In this document: positions 33,150 to 43,566 of the stretch, one piece after another
How positions within the stretch are numbered: position 1 is the first letter of the stretch
Layout of the letters: each line of letters begins with the position of its first letter
Source of the DNA: Dromiciops gliroides
Lineage: Eukaryota > Chordata > Mammalia > Microbiotheria > Microbiotheriidae
DNA length: 64,000 nucleotides
Assembly (NCBI RefSeq): GCF_019393635.1
Contig: NC_057861.1
Location: 303,077,468-303,141,467, forward strand
Reading direction: 5' to 3'
The notes under the pieces: model-generated
Seen by the model: the letters and a program-made list of their open reading frames with translations, nothing else
Told to the model about the DNA's origin: nothing
Databases searched by the model: none
Position numbers and translations under genes: made by a program

Positions 33150-34135
33150 GAGAATGGCTGTATTGAAGCTTTTGTTTTGTTTAGTTTTTTACTGAACCTA
33201 TGGGAACTTAGAAAGAAAGCAACCTTTCAGTCTTAAAAGTTTGGATCACTTAAAAAGTCATGTACCTTCTGATATAAACCCTAGAAATGTGGAGTTAAGA
33301 GGGGGAAAAATGAATAGGATGGAAAATTTTAAAGATCAAAATGATGATAATGAAAACATTATTCTGATGGGGGAAGAAAGAAGGAGTAATAAAAAAAGAG
33401 AGAATAATAGGACTGCACAGGTTATTTATTAAACCAACGTAGATTTTGGACAGATATGTACAAAATCAGGGAAGAAATTGTTGTGGAGAAGGGACCCAGC
33501 AGCAACACCTCATCAGCACCAGCAATAACTGATGACCAACTGCCAACAACAGGCAGAGCAGCACAAGAGCCCTGGGAATGGCAGTGCCACCCCACCTTCC
33601 CCCAGAGCACTGATCTTGCTTCCAGCCCAGTCCACACAGCATCATCTTGGGAGGCAGCTCCTACAGAGAAGAGACCAACCATTTCCACCAAGTGCCAGCC
33701 AACTGACACTCACAGGGCAGGCAAACCAGCCTAGCTGAAGCAGCAAGGCACCCTGAGGGAAAGACCAGCCAGGTCAGACTCTTACCAACACCTCTCCACT
33801 CTGACCCTAATGGAGACAGTTCAGGACCCTTGACTCTATAGTCCTTAGAATAGCAATGCTTCCAGCCCAATGTCTAATGCTTTGAGATCCTAAACTGATA
33901 TTATTTTATGAATAGAAATGGTGTTAAAGAAGAGACATCACCACCTGCTTTGCCACTGCACCCCATGGAGCATGGGACCTTTCCTCTTTACTCGCAGCTA
34001 AAACCTCCCATACCATTGTCTCCCTCTTCCTTGAGAGCGGAGACTGCCTTACTTTTCCATTTCTACCCACAGCTCTTGGAAACAATGTTTTTGCATATTT
34101 AAGTATATTATATTTTCATTCATTTAAGAAATTGA
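33150..34135. other. Unassigned stretch with repeat-like open frames
   Basis: 33456-33738 is open in two + frames and one - frame, with a proline/serine/threonine-rich reading. 33740-33870 continues in the same style. It looks like part of an untranslated or ORF1-side region of a marsupial LINE or similar repeat. No gene family was recognised. Confidence 0.35.
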
Positions 34136-34152
34136 TTAGAAACCTAGGAAGA

Positions 34153-34296
34153 GGGCAGCTAGGTGGCACAGTGGATAGAGCACTGGCCCTAGATTCAGGA
34201 GGACCTGAGTTCAAATCCAGCCTCAGACACTTGACACTTACTAGCTGTGTGACCCTGGGCAAGTCACTTAACCCTCATTGCCCTGCCAAAGAAAGT
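34153..34296 (+). mobile_element. Marsupial CORE-SINE, sense
   Basis: Flanked by AACCTAGGAAGAG (34141-34153) and AACCTAGAAAGAG (34297-34309), one mismatch. Confidence 0.9.
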
Positions 34297-34364
34297 AACC
34301 TAGAAAGAGAAGGCTCAGTGGATTACATGATAATCATTTTCATGTATCAGAGTATGATAGATAA

Positions 34365-34548
34365 TAGTGACCAGGTCCCTTCTAATCCCAGAAAACATGT
34401 AGTTCAACCTCATTCTAAAGTTAAAGAAACTGAGACCATAAAAGATGAAAGTTGCCCAAGGTAACAAAGGCACTAAACATTCAAGATAGGATTTGAACCC
34501 AGGTCCTCTGTCTCCAGAGAGCACTCTCTCTACCATACCAAATTGTTT
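34365..34548 (-). mobile_element. MIR-like SINE, antisense
   Basis: 'aaagttaaagaaactgagacc', 'agttgcccaaggtaacaaagg', 'gataggatttgaacccaggtcctc' and 'actctctctaccatacc'. Confidence 0.72.
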
Positions 34549-34556
34549 CCTAAGAA

Positions 34557-34830
34557 GGATTAGACTTCTTTTGTTTTGATACAAAGGGCTGAACCAGCAA
34601 CAATGTGTGGAGGTTGCAGAGGGCAGATAGATTTCTGCTAAATAGAAGGAGAAACTTCTTAACAAGTAGAATTTCGCTAATGAGGAATGGGATGTCTTGG
34701 GAGAAAGTGAGTTCCCCCACCCTGGCTTTCCTCAAGCAATGGTTAGATGTCCACTTTTCAAGAGTATTGTAGATAAAGTTCTTATTCGGGAACAGGTGGA
34801 ACTAGGACTTTTCCAAATCTAAGTTGTGTA
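34557..34830 (+). mobile_element. L3/CR1 LINE 3' end, sense
   Basis: 'ggagaaacttcttaacaag', 'gaatgggatgtcttgggagaaagtgagttccccc', 'tcctcaagcaatggttagatgtcc' follow the L3 3' end. Confidence 0.72.
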
Positions 34831-35690
34831 TTGTATATTGTGTATGTTTTAGTTCCCTGGACTTTACTATAATGCCGTCCTAGGATCCATTTCTAAAGAG
34901 TGAATCACAATCAAGACAATCTTTCTGTTGCTTCAGTAAAAATCCAGTCTGGATACAATACAAATTAAAGAAAACTATTTCATGCTGAACTATGCAATGT
35001 AACAGGACACATTTTAAGCTTTAATTTTTTTCCTTCATCCCCAATTCTTTTCTCATTTGCCCCTGCTCCCTCCCTCCCAGAATTCTCTTTCCAACACCAC
35101 CCCAGTCCTTCACTCTCTCATCTCCCTGCAATTCACAGTGAGGTCTTCTATTCTGGATGATGCCCAGAAATTCTTGCCACCCCACTTTTATAAACACCTT
35201 CCTGGGTTGAAGGCAAGTTTAAGAGATGCACAACTGTGCCCAATAGCAGCTAGTTAGTATGTGAGAGGGTTTGGGGAAAGACATTTTCTTTTCATCCATC
35301 TAATGAAATAATGAATTAATGCAAAGCTGAGTTCAGAAGCCAGCCTTCATGCTTCTGGAGAAGCAGGGCTGATTGTATGCTGGTGTAACTGCTGTAAAAA
35401 TGCTGCTCCACATTAGAAGAATTAGGGACATGGCAAAGTCCATTCATCCTCACTAATAGAGTTCTTGGGAAATACACATGTAGATTAGACCCTCACAATG
35501 GCCCCCCGGCTGATTGCTTTGAGTACTCTCCAGTGCACCCACAATGGTATTGACTTGCTTTTTATACTGAACACAAAAGATGCCCTAACCTTCCCTTGTC
35601 CCTCCTTGCCCTGTTTCCCCTATAGAGCCCTGCCAGTGCCTGTTCAAGTTTCTTTTTTTTGCTTTTCTCCAGAGACTCTGAAATAAACAG
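34831..35690. other. RAX upstream DNA, repeat-poor
   Basis: No SINE from here to the RAX gene. 35290-35425 (ATCTAATGAAATAATGAATTA, then a CTTCATGCTTCTGGAGAAGC hairpin-like segment) has the look of conserved non-coding DNA. Confidence 0.35.
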
Positions 35691-35950
35691 TAAATAAAGG
35701 ATAACCTCACCTGGAGCTATGAGGGCGAGCTGGGCAGTTCCAAAGGGAATTAACTTTGGAAAACAAGCCCATAAGCCCCTTAGCAGCGTGTGGGCAGGAG
35801 CTTAAGAAAATACGGCCAATCTTTGTTTAGGAGTGATTACAGAGATCAAGTTAATATTGGGGAAGTTTACATATAATGTATTCTCATTCAGACAAGGAAA
35901 AACAAATGGCAATTAGTTATCCTCACTTCCATATTCCAGATGACCATGGC
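35690..35950. promoter_or_regulatory. Candidate RAX upstream enhancer with adjacent SOX and OTX sites
   Basis: Repeat-free block 3.2 kb before the RAX start codon. It holds CTTTGTT (35821-35827, SOX core on the minus strand) and GATTA (35835-35839, OTX/bicoid core) seven bases apart, plus CAATTAG near 35911 (the homeodomain PCE-1 type site). In Xenopus and mammals RAX is known to have an upstream conserved element driven by OTX2 and SOX2. This block could be its marsupial form, which is inference. Confidence 0.4.
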
Positions 35951-36144
35951 ACTAAATTAAGGAGCTAAAGGTTTGGGTTTCATTGACCACCTTTTCTGTA
36001 TAATTGGTGCACCTAAACCATATTGGATTGTCCTAATGACAATATTCTAAAGTACAAAATTCTTCCCTATGATCATTTCCCCTCTAGAATTTCTGAGACC
36101 ATCATGGAATGCAGAGTTGAAGGGTGTCCTAGTAAGACTACTTC

Positions 36145-36430
36145 ATCATAGTGCAGTGTGTATGCAGCAGATAAACCAATGGGTTAGAAGTCAGGAGATC
36201 TGAATTCTAGTCCGGGCTCTGCCTTCAACCAAAGTTTGGAAGAGTCAATTCAATACTCTGAGCCTTGGTTTTCTTACCTGTCAAATAGTGGATTTGGACT
36301 AATCGTCACTAAGGTTTCCCTTTACCTCTAATATTCTATGACTCTAGGTACCCCATTTGGATAGGATTTTGTCAATCAGTAGGCACCTTTAAAGTGCCTA
36401 TTATGTTTCTGGAGCTATGATAGGCACTGG
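36145..36430 (+). mobile_element. Degraded MIR-like SINE and an L2 scrap
   Basis: 36165-36345 has MIR order in sense ('gttagaagtcaggagatctgaattctagtcc', 'ttggttttcttacctgtcaaat'). 36375-36430 is an antisense L2 tail. Both are old. Confidence 0.55.
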
Positions 36431-36489
36431 GTCAATATATTCTGGATAAAGTTCCACATTTTCGTCTTTGATCACAATTCTTAGGGGAG

Positions 36490-36690
36490 CTAAGTTACAT
36501 TAGCTTCAATTTCTTAGGTTTAGTAATTCAGCCTCTGCAGGGCAAAAGGAGATGTATTATGTAATTATAGCAAATAGCTATAATTGATATCAGTGTTTGC
36601 GATTTCATCAAGTGGCAACTCTTCCAAAACTTGCAGCCTTAGAGAGTTGCCTGAGGCCCTGAAAAGTGAAGTGGTCATGCTTATATGGTC
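36490..36690. promoter_or_regulatory. AT-rich palindromic block upstream of RAX
   Basis: A perfect 9-bp inverted repeat AATTATAGC (36563-36571) and GCTATAATT (36577-36585) with the spacer AAATA, flanked by TATTATG and TGATATC. Cores for Q50 homeodomains (TAATT) lie in both arms. 2.5 kb before the RAX start codon. Confidence 0.35.
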
Positions 36691-37020
36691 CAGGCAAAGG
36701 CTGGACCTATAACCACTGGTCCAAGCTTATATATCAATAATATGTCAAGATATTAAAACCACAAAATTACCTAGAGACAAAAAACCCTACTTATTTGAGA
36801 TGACATTTTAAGAAAGTTCTAGAGTCGTTCATTTTAACCTCTTCTTTTGTCAAAGGTACATTTAATTTTCTCTGAAAATTAAAAATATCCCATGACTTCA
36901 GGCATTGAAATCCCACCTAATGAGTTCAAAAGTTCATTTTTAAGTGTCTATCTGTAAATGAATTTGAATCCTGGTAAATTAGATGTGTATGTTTTCATTT
37001 AGGTATTTATGATTAGGCAT
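36691..37020. other. Unassigned RAX upstream DNA
   Basis: AT-rich, repeat-poor, no gene. Confidence 0.3.
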
Positions 37021-37024
37021 TGCA

Positions 37025-37215
37025 ATATTGTGGGAAAGCACAGGATTCCAACAGTCAGGATAACTGAGTTCTAATTCTGGTTTAATTATGTCACTGTGAC
37101 CTTGAGCAAGTGGATTTTCCTATCTTGGACTCTGGTTCTCACCTGTGAGATGGTGAGGGGAGAGAGGTATGGAAAATAAATTATCTCTAAGGTTCCTTTC
37201 CAAATCCATGATTCT
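37025..37215 (+). mobile_element. Degraded MIR-like SINE, sense
   Basis: 'gtcaggataactgagttctaattctgg', 'gtcactgtgaccttgagcaag' and 'aaggttcctttccaaatccatgattct' follow MIR order. Confidence 0.6.
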
Positions 37216-38060
37216 CCTTGTCCACAATTTAAGTTCATCTAAGTCATTCTGATTTATCATTTGTTTGATATGACCCTAAGTGTGACTCAGGTTGAATTTT
37301 CCACATCACTTACAACAAAGTGGATGCTTGAAAACTATTTACTAAATGATGAGAGAAAGAAGCATATCAACATTAATGGAGAAGCCAGGTTATAAAAAAT
37401 TTTGAAAATGTTATTCTTGTAATCCTTCATTTTTAAAGAGATGTTCCTTGTCTCTCTTCTGCCCAGATCTCTGATTTCTGTCAGCTCAGTCCTTCCAAAG
37501 AAACTTCCAGGTTGGATTTAGAGTGCAAGCAGACATATGCCACCATTTTAACCTATACTCAGCCTGAGAAATCAAGAACCCCCATGGAGGAAAGACTGTG
37601 TTTGTAAGCCTTGGGACACCACATTTGAAAGTTCTCAATCTTTCCCTGCTAGAATCAATTGGAGGTTATGATTAGCAGCTTTTGAATGGATCCTAAAAAC
37701 AAAAACTTGACAAAAATAGGAAAGGTTAATGCCAGGGATATTCCCCTAATGCTAACCAAAGCCTCACCCTGCCATTCTCCCTAAAGATTGCACAAGGAAA
37801 TGATTTTGGCAGGTTTAGAACTGCAGAAGATAACAGAAATAAACCACCTGGTAACTCGGAAAAGTGGCTGGTGCTGCCCGTTGGCAGGGCAGAGCAGGGG
37901 GAAAAGGCTTTGGCCAAGGGCCAGTTTATTCTAAAAGGGATTCTCAGCACTATTGCAAAGATCCAAAGGAAGGTGGATTCCCCCAGCCTCTCTCCCAGTC
38001 AGTTTGTCCCCAGGCTTGGAGGGGATGCAGATAGTCCCACCTTCTCCTGGGGAGAGAGTT
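37216..38060. other. RAX proximal upstream DNA
   Basis: Repeat-free. 37830-37970 is GC-balanced with CCACCTGG, GGCCAGTTTATTC and GGGATTCTCAGCACTATTGC, which could be regulatory. No gene. Confidence 0.35.
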
Positions 38061-39500
38061 AGGGGGAGCGGGTCGTGCTGGATCTCAAGTTAGAAAGGAA
38101 CCTACACGATTAACTTAAAACATACGTGCAATTCTGATGCCCAGGACCTGGGACTCGGTAGCAGTCAGAAGAGACGCTTCAGGGAAAGAAGTAGTTTCGC
38201 GTGATCGCGGCTTTCCCTCTCTTTCGCTCACCTCCACTCTCTAGAGCTGGAAAGACCCCTTTCTGGGGCTCACCCAGGCTCTTCCCGCTGGATCCTCGTA
38301 GGCTTCATAGGCCTTTAGCCGCTCTGAGTCCTGAGAGTGGGTGAGATGAGGGCCACCTGGGGATGGCAAAGTCCAGGGACAAACTCCTGACAGTCCCAAG
38401 AAAGGGGACAGACAGGCGAGATCTGGCAAGGGGAGTACTCCCCCCCCCCCCACCTGCGGCCTGAGGTGTGGGGAGCTTAGGGGAAGGGGAGCACGCGATG
38501 GAGGGAAGGGGAAGCCTTCTAAGCTCAAGCCCCAGAGGAGTCTGAAATCTTCCAGGCTTCTCTCTATTTCCCTGCTCCATCCCAGTGACGGGCGATGATC
38601 CCAGAGGCTCAGCCCGGACAGAGCCCGCTGGGGGGAAGGGTTCAGAGAGAGCAGGACCAACCCAGCTGGGGAGGGAGGAGCTGGAGGGTTGGGGGGGGGG
38701 GGAGCTGGCGCCCCGGGGTGAGAAAGAAGGAGGAGCTGGAGGTGGGGGGGGAGACCCTGAGGCAGAGGGCATTTGCTGCTGCTAGCTCAGGAGAGGAGTT
38801 GGTCCTCCTTGGCTCTTGCGAAGAAAAGGAAGGAACTTCTAGGGCTAAGGGACACCACTTACTCGGCCGGCGAGAGAAAGGCAGGCGCTGTCTCCCGCCC
38901 CCATAGGATCTTCTAAAGTTACTTTGGGACCTTCTGAATTTCCACTGTTTAAACAGGAAAGAAACTATCTTGAGCCTCTTCTCTCCCTCTTGAAGGAGCA
39001 GAAAGAAAAAAAGAGTGGTCCTCCTCCTTTCCTCCCTCCCTCCCCTCTCTTTCCCCATCCCCACCCCCTACCCCACCCCGACCGCTCCCCGATCCCTCCT
39101 TCCCCTCATGCACCTGCCAGGCTCCGCTCTGACCATGGCAGACGGGAGCTTCTCCCTTTCTGGACACCTGGTCCGAAGCCCCACCGCAAACCCCTCGCGG
39201 CTACACAGCATCGAGGCCATATTGGGATTTACTAAGGACGACGGGCTCCTCGGCTCCTTCCCCGCAGATAGAGGCTCCCGCGCTTCCAAGGATCCGGACA
39301 AGAGGACAGGGGCCCGCCTCAGCTTACCCAGAGCCCCTGGCGACTCTGAGGCGCCGCCGCCGCCACCTCCCCCGCCCCCGCCCCAGATTTCTGCCCCTAT
39401 GCTGCCCCCTGCCCAAGCCCAGGCCGAGGAGTACGTAGGTGAGTGAGTGAATGCCGGGACCCCCTGGCCCCGGGACCATCAAGGCTGCTTTAGCGGGGGC
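38061..39500 (+). promoter_or_regulatory. RAX: CpG-rich promoter and first-exon region of RAX
   Basis: GC content and CpG density rise sharply from about 38,150 and stay high through exon 1. There is no clear TATA box close to the start codon, which fits a CpG-island promoter. G-rich runs at 38690-38702 and 38743-38750 could form G-quadruplexes. Long open frames on both strands here are a product of GC-richness. The transcription start cannot be set. A pyrimidine-rich stretch (39017-39107) is likely 5' UTR. Confidence 0.6.
39108..39438 (+). CDS. RAX: RAX coding exon 1 (residues 1-110)
   Basis: Starts at ATG 39108 ([15 protein letters not shown]) and carries the octapeptide HSIEAILGF. It ends TACGTAG before the donor GTGAGT at 39439, leaving one base for codon 111. 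Two weaker GT sites (39431, 39435) lie just upstream but would break the frame or shorten the exon. Confidence 0.93.
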
Positions 39501-42500
39501 CCAAAGGAGAAAAGGAAACTGTCCGAGGCCCACAGTGGCACTCTCTTGGGAGAGCTGTTTCTTAGGCTGTTTTACTTGTCGAGATCTTAAAGGTCTTTTT
39601 AAGCTACAACAAGGCAGAATACCAGGTGCATGGATTGGGGTGCGGGGTGAGGGGGGAGGGGTTAAGAAGCTTCCCAGGAAAACTGGAAAGGCCTTTAAGC
39701 AGCGCAATCTCCCAAGACCCCCACTGGACAGCCTTGGAACCCAGAGTTCAGAGGGGAAGAGTCCGGCTGGAACCAGGGGGATGGGAAGAAGGAAAGGAAG
39801 GAAGGAAGGAGAAGCGTTCTGAGACAGAGTTTCTAACGGAACGAGTTCCCCTCGCTCCCCAGATGCTTGCTCCTATGGTCCCAAAGAGCCGGGGGAGGAA
39901 TGTCTAAGCCCAGAGCTGCCCGCCTGCCACACCCCCAGCGACGGGAAACTGTCCGACGAGGAGCAGCCCAAGAAGAAACATCGCCGGAACCGGACCACTT
40001 TCACCACCTACCAGTTGCATGAGCTGGAGAGGGCCTTTGAGAAGTCCCACTACCCAGACGTCTACAGCCGCGAGGAGTTGGCCGTCAAGGTCAACCTGCC
40101 CGAGGTCCGAGTCCAGGTAAAGCGAGGGACCACTCTGAATGCAGGGCACCTGGGGAGAATGGGAGGGGCTCACCTTAGGTGCCCGAGGATGTAGGGAATG
40201 CATTCCTAATCAGGGCTGATAATGGGTGGCCGGCGGTAGAATGGGTTTATGAACTATATTTAACTTTCTGGGTTTTGTTCTCTCAAGAGCCCATAGCCAT
40301 GGGATTCAGGTCTGAAATGCTCTCCCTTCCCAGATAAAGACACCAGGTAGAAAACTTGCAGAGGTGTCTTCTCAGTCCTTAGCCTTCCTAATTCTGAGGA
40401 GAGAAGGGGAGGGGGGAGGGGAAAACAGAGACAGACTTTGGAAATCATGTCTAAATTAGAATTCTAGTATACACATACTCCAACCTCATGGCCCTTAAAG
40501 AGCTTGAGTATATGGTGTAATGGAGATTGGGGAAGGCTTCGACAGCAAGAGTAAACATAAACCCATTCAGGATAATTAAATTATGGCATAAATCAAGCCC
40601 CCACTTGGATCCATCCTCCCTCAATCATTTGGTTAGCCCTACTGTCAAAAATTCTACTTTGAAATTGGGTCATGTTCTTCTCAACTCCACTTCTCAGTTG
40701 AGACATAAAGTGGGATTTTGTTTGAGAATATTGCTTTGCCACGTCTGTTTCAAATCCACCCAATTCCCACTGCAGAGAGCTTTTCTTTTCATTGTATGGT
40801 ACTCTTTTTTTTTTTGCTTTAATTAGAGCTGAATTATCTTTAATCCCCATCATTAAAATATTTAAAAGCTTTATATATTTGCTAGTCATCTGTGAAAAAT
40901 CTGGGAGGGTTTCCAAATTGTGTGGGTTTAAGTCAAACCTGAAGAGGAGAAATTGGGAACTAATTTCATTGGATCTTAACAGTAGTGAAACTAAGTTTGG
41001 ATTCTAGGTATCCAAGTAGTTACCTTTCCATAAAGGAAACCAAGTTGCCTTAAAAGATTAAATTTTTTATTGAAAATAAAAGAAGACACTGGAGTTTAGG
41101 GCAAGATGCAAGTGGCTACAACATTAGGTTGTAGTTATTTGAAAGGATCTCACAATGTAGTTGCCTTTTACCCAAGAGTATATAATGAGGTCAGTTCAGG
41201 GTACCAGAGAATAGAGCCTTCAGATAGGTTATGGTGTACAGGCCTAAACAGATTTCATTTGTGTGTGTGTGTGTGTGTTGTGTATTAATTGTGTATCTGT
41301 GTGTATGTGTGTGTTCAGGAGTATAGAATGAGTGACTTGATGAGGACAAAAAGAGGGAAATGTGGAAGAGAGACAATAGAAAAGAATGAGGAAGAGAGAA
41401 GAAATGGGCAGGATCCCTGAACTTGTAGGAAACTTTATTGAACTTTCCAAAAGAGGCACCATGAATATACAGTCCCAGTTTTATCTTTTGCTGACCTGGA
41501 GACCTTGGACTCTTATTCACTGACCCTTTGACTCTATTCATTAAGGGTGAGGGGAATTAAGAAAATGGAAGAGATACTGGGAAAAAAGCCCAGTTTCAAA
41601 GAAAGGGGACCCTTCCCTCAAACCTCTGGAATATTATATTTCCCAGAAATAACAAGAATGGAAGAAGGGCATAAAAACAGTTCAATGTTGGAGTTTCTGG
41701 GAAACAAAGATGCCCAAGATCTCAAAATATCATGGGGTTTGGGGGAGGGATGTATTCTTCCTTTTTCTACTTTAAATGTAGATGTGTTCTTTTGCTAGGG
41801 TATCTCAATGTAAATTTTGTTCTAGATTTACTTAGGTGCTTCTTCTCTGTCCAGAGCCTCAACTGTGTCTCATCTCTTCCCCCATCACAAATCCTGCCAA
41901 GCGTTTTTTGGTACTGATTCCCTTTCAATTAACCATCCTTTCTCTCTAATTATTTCCTCTCTTTTCAGTTTATGTCTGGGGGGAAATGGGACTTTTTTGT
42001 TTACCCTCTCAGAACAGTTAACCCTCTTAGGAACTAGGTTTCATTCCTGCCCCTTCTTATGGTACTCGTTTTTTAAAAGTCACTTTGCATTAGTTTCCAG
42101 ATCCCTGATTAGAGTTGAAATAATCTGTTTATGTACATACATATCTATTCCACATATAGGTATATGTGCATATGTGTATATATACATACACATGTATATA
42201 TACACACAAATACATACAAACTCATATATATCTGTATGTGTGGGTGTGGTGCGTGTTACCTCATGCTGATCACCATGCTCAGTATCATAAAGTTTGGACA
42301 AATAGGTTGGCAAGGGAAAAAATAAGAACTAAATCTAGAAGAAAGATGATTGAGATTTGCTGGGACAAAGGAGGAAGAAAGAGAGGAAAGGGCATGTGGA
42401 AGAAAAGAAGTGGAAAAGAGGAAAAGGTAAACAAAAGATATAAGAATAGAAGGGATAGTGAGGGGAAAGAAAGAAGAGAGGAAGAAAAAGGAAAGAAAGT

Positions 42501-43566
42501 TGTAGTGAAAAGAGTTGGATTTCCATTGGGAAGCTCCCAACCCTCTCCCTCCCTACCAGACTTTACAGACCTTTGTGATCTTGAGTTTTCTTAGGCAAGC
42601 CACTTAACCTTCTCAGTTAAATTAGGGAGCTGGTCCAGTCTAAGAACTGGAGTCTGTGAGCTTTTTTTTTTTCCAAAAATGTTTTATAGCCATTTTAAAG
42701 AACAGGTTTAGTTTGTAATCTTTAGGTTTTATTTTATGTATCTAAAAATTTTATTCTGAAAAGGAGTGTCTATAGGTTTCTCTAGGCTGCCAAAGAGGTC
42801 TGTGACACATGAAAGGTTAATAATCCCCTGGATTAGATGATCTCTAAGGCCCCTTCCTATTCTAGAAGCTATGATCCTAAAACGGAAAGAAGAAAAGGAC
42901 AAGTTCTAAGCGGGACTACACCAAAAACTGGTCGCGCCAGAATAGCAGATAGAGAATAAAACTCGCAGCCAGCATTTCAGGGAAATTATGGCTGGGAGGC
43001 ACCGGAGCAGGGTGGGGTACAGGATGCTCCTAATCTGACTATCCCGGTGCGTTATGTGTCCGCAGGTGTGGTTTCAGAACCGGAGAGCCAAGTGGAGGAG
43101 GCAGGAGAAGCTCGAAGTGACGTCTATGAAACTTCAAGACTCACCCATCCTCTCCTTCAATCGCTCCCCGCCAACCGCTGCCCTGCCGCAGCTCGGGGGA
43201 GGCGTGGGAGGCGGCGGCGGCGGCGGCGGCGGGGCGACTCTGCAGCTGGAATCGTGGCTGAGTCCTCCACTGCCCGGAGGCGGCGGCGGCAGCACCTCCT
43301 TACAGAGCCTGCCAGGCTTCGTGACCTCCCCGCAGACCCTCCCGGCCAGCTACACGCCCCCACCGCCCTTCCTGAACTCCCCTCCTCTAGGGCACAGCCT
43401 GCAACCGCTAGGGCCACCGCCTCCCCCTCCTTACCAGTGCGGAGCTAACTTTGTGGACAAATTTTCTCTGGAGGAAGCAGACCCTCGGAATACCAGCATC
43501 GCAGCGCTGCGCATGAAGGCCAAGGAGCACATCCAGTCGATCGGGAAGCCTTGGCAAGCCATATGA
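39108..43566 (+). CDS. RAX: Retina and anterior neural fold homeobox protein RAX, whole gene
   Basis: RAX is a paired-type homeodomain transcription factor needed to form the eye field, retina and ventral forebrain. Coding exons are 39108-39438, 39863-40116 and 43066-43566, and they join in frame (phase 1, then phase 0) to 361 residues; human RAX has 346. Order: octapeptide HSIEAILG (33-40), ten-proline run (83-92), acidic/basic lead [11 protein letters not shown], homeodomain (about 150-209) with WFQNRR giving Q50, a glycine run (239-251), proline-rich activation region, and an OAR motif [13 protein letters not shown] (339-351) before the end GKPWQAI. All splice sites are GT-AG. The start MHLPG matches human RAX, and a second in-frame Met lies at residue 10. 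RAX2 is excluded by the N-terminal octapeptide and the length. Neighbour CPLX4 lies upstream on the same strand. Confidence 0.97.
39863..40116 (+). CDS. RAX: RAX coding exon 2 (residues 111-195)
   Basis: Acceptor AG at 39861-39862 after CGCTCCCC. The exon encodes [13 protein letters not shown], then [19 protein letters not shown] and most of the homeodomain to EVRVQ. Donor GTAAAG at 40117. Intron 1 is only 424 bp. Confidence 0.96.
40117..43065 (+). other. RAX: RAX intron 2
   Basis: 2949 bp, splitting the homeodomain between Q195 and V196 (residues 46 and 47 of the domain), a position known for paired-type homeobox genes. It holds no marsupial CORE-SINE. It has a (GT)n run at 41262-41310, a TA/CA-rich run at 42130-42240, a purine tract at 42360-42510 and MIR-like scraps with an unclassified repeat at 42570-42880. 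A homeodomain-motif cluster lies at 40815-40860. Confidence 0.85.
40810..40865. promoter_or_regulatory. Homeodomain-motif cluster in RAX intron 2
   Basis: GCTTTAATTAGAGC, GAATTATC, TTTAATCCCC and CATTAAAATA lie within 50 bp, mixing Q50 (TAATTAG) and K50 (TAATCC) cores. Candidate autoregulatory or OTX-responsive element, from motifs only. Confidence 0.3.
43066..43566 (+). CDS. RAX: RAX coding exon 3 (residues 196-361)
   Basis: Acceptor GTCCGCAG (43058-43065). It starts [18 protein letters not shown], the end of the homeodomain, and runs through a glycine run coded by (GGC)n at 43209-43235, [26 protein letters not shown] and the OAR motif to a TGA at 43564-43566. Confidence 0.97.
   Translation: MWFQNRRAKWRRQEKLEVTSMKLQDSPILSFNRSPPTAALPQLGGGVGGGGGGGGGATLQLESWLSPPLPGGGGGSTSLQSLPGFVTSPQTLPASYTPPPPFLNSPPLGHSLQPLGPPPPPPYQCGANFVDKFSLEEADPRNTSIAALRMKAKEHIQSIGKPWQAI

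Noticed and set aside
38241-39064. Long open frames on both strands upstream of RAX (up to 155 codons)
   Set aside because: They lie in a GC-rich promoter where stop codons are rare, overlap each other on both strands, and show no family motif.
42166-42594. 142-codon lysine/arginine-rich + frame in RAX intron 2
   Set aside because: It comes from a purine-rich tract and a TA/CA-rich run; low complexity with no conserved motif.
43047-43448. 133-codon + frame and 86-codon - frame over RAX exon 3
   Set aside because: They are shadows of the RAX frame in GC-rich sequence; the RAX frame is fully supported by homology and splice sites.
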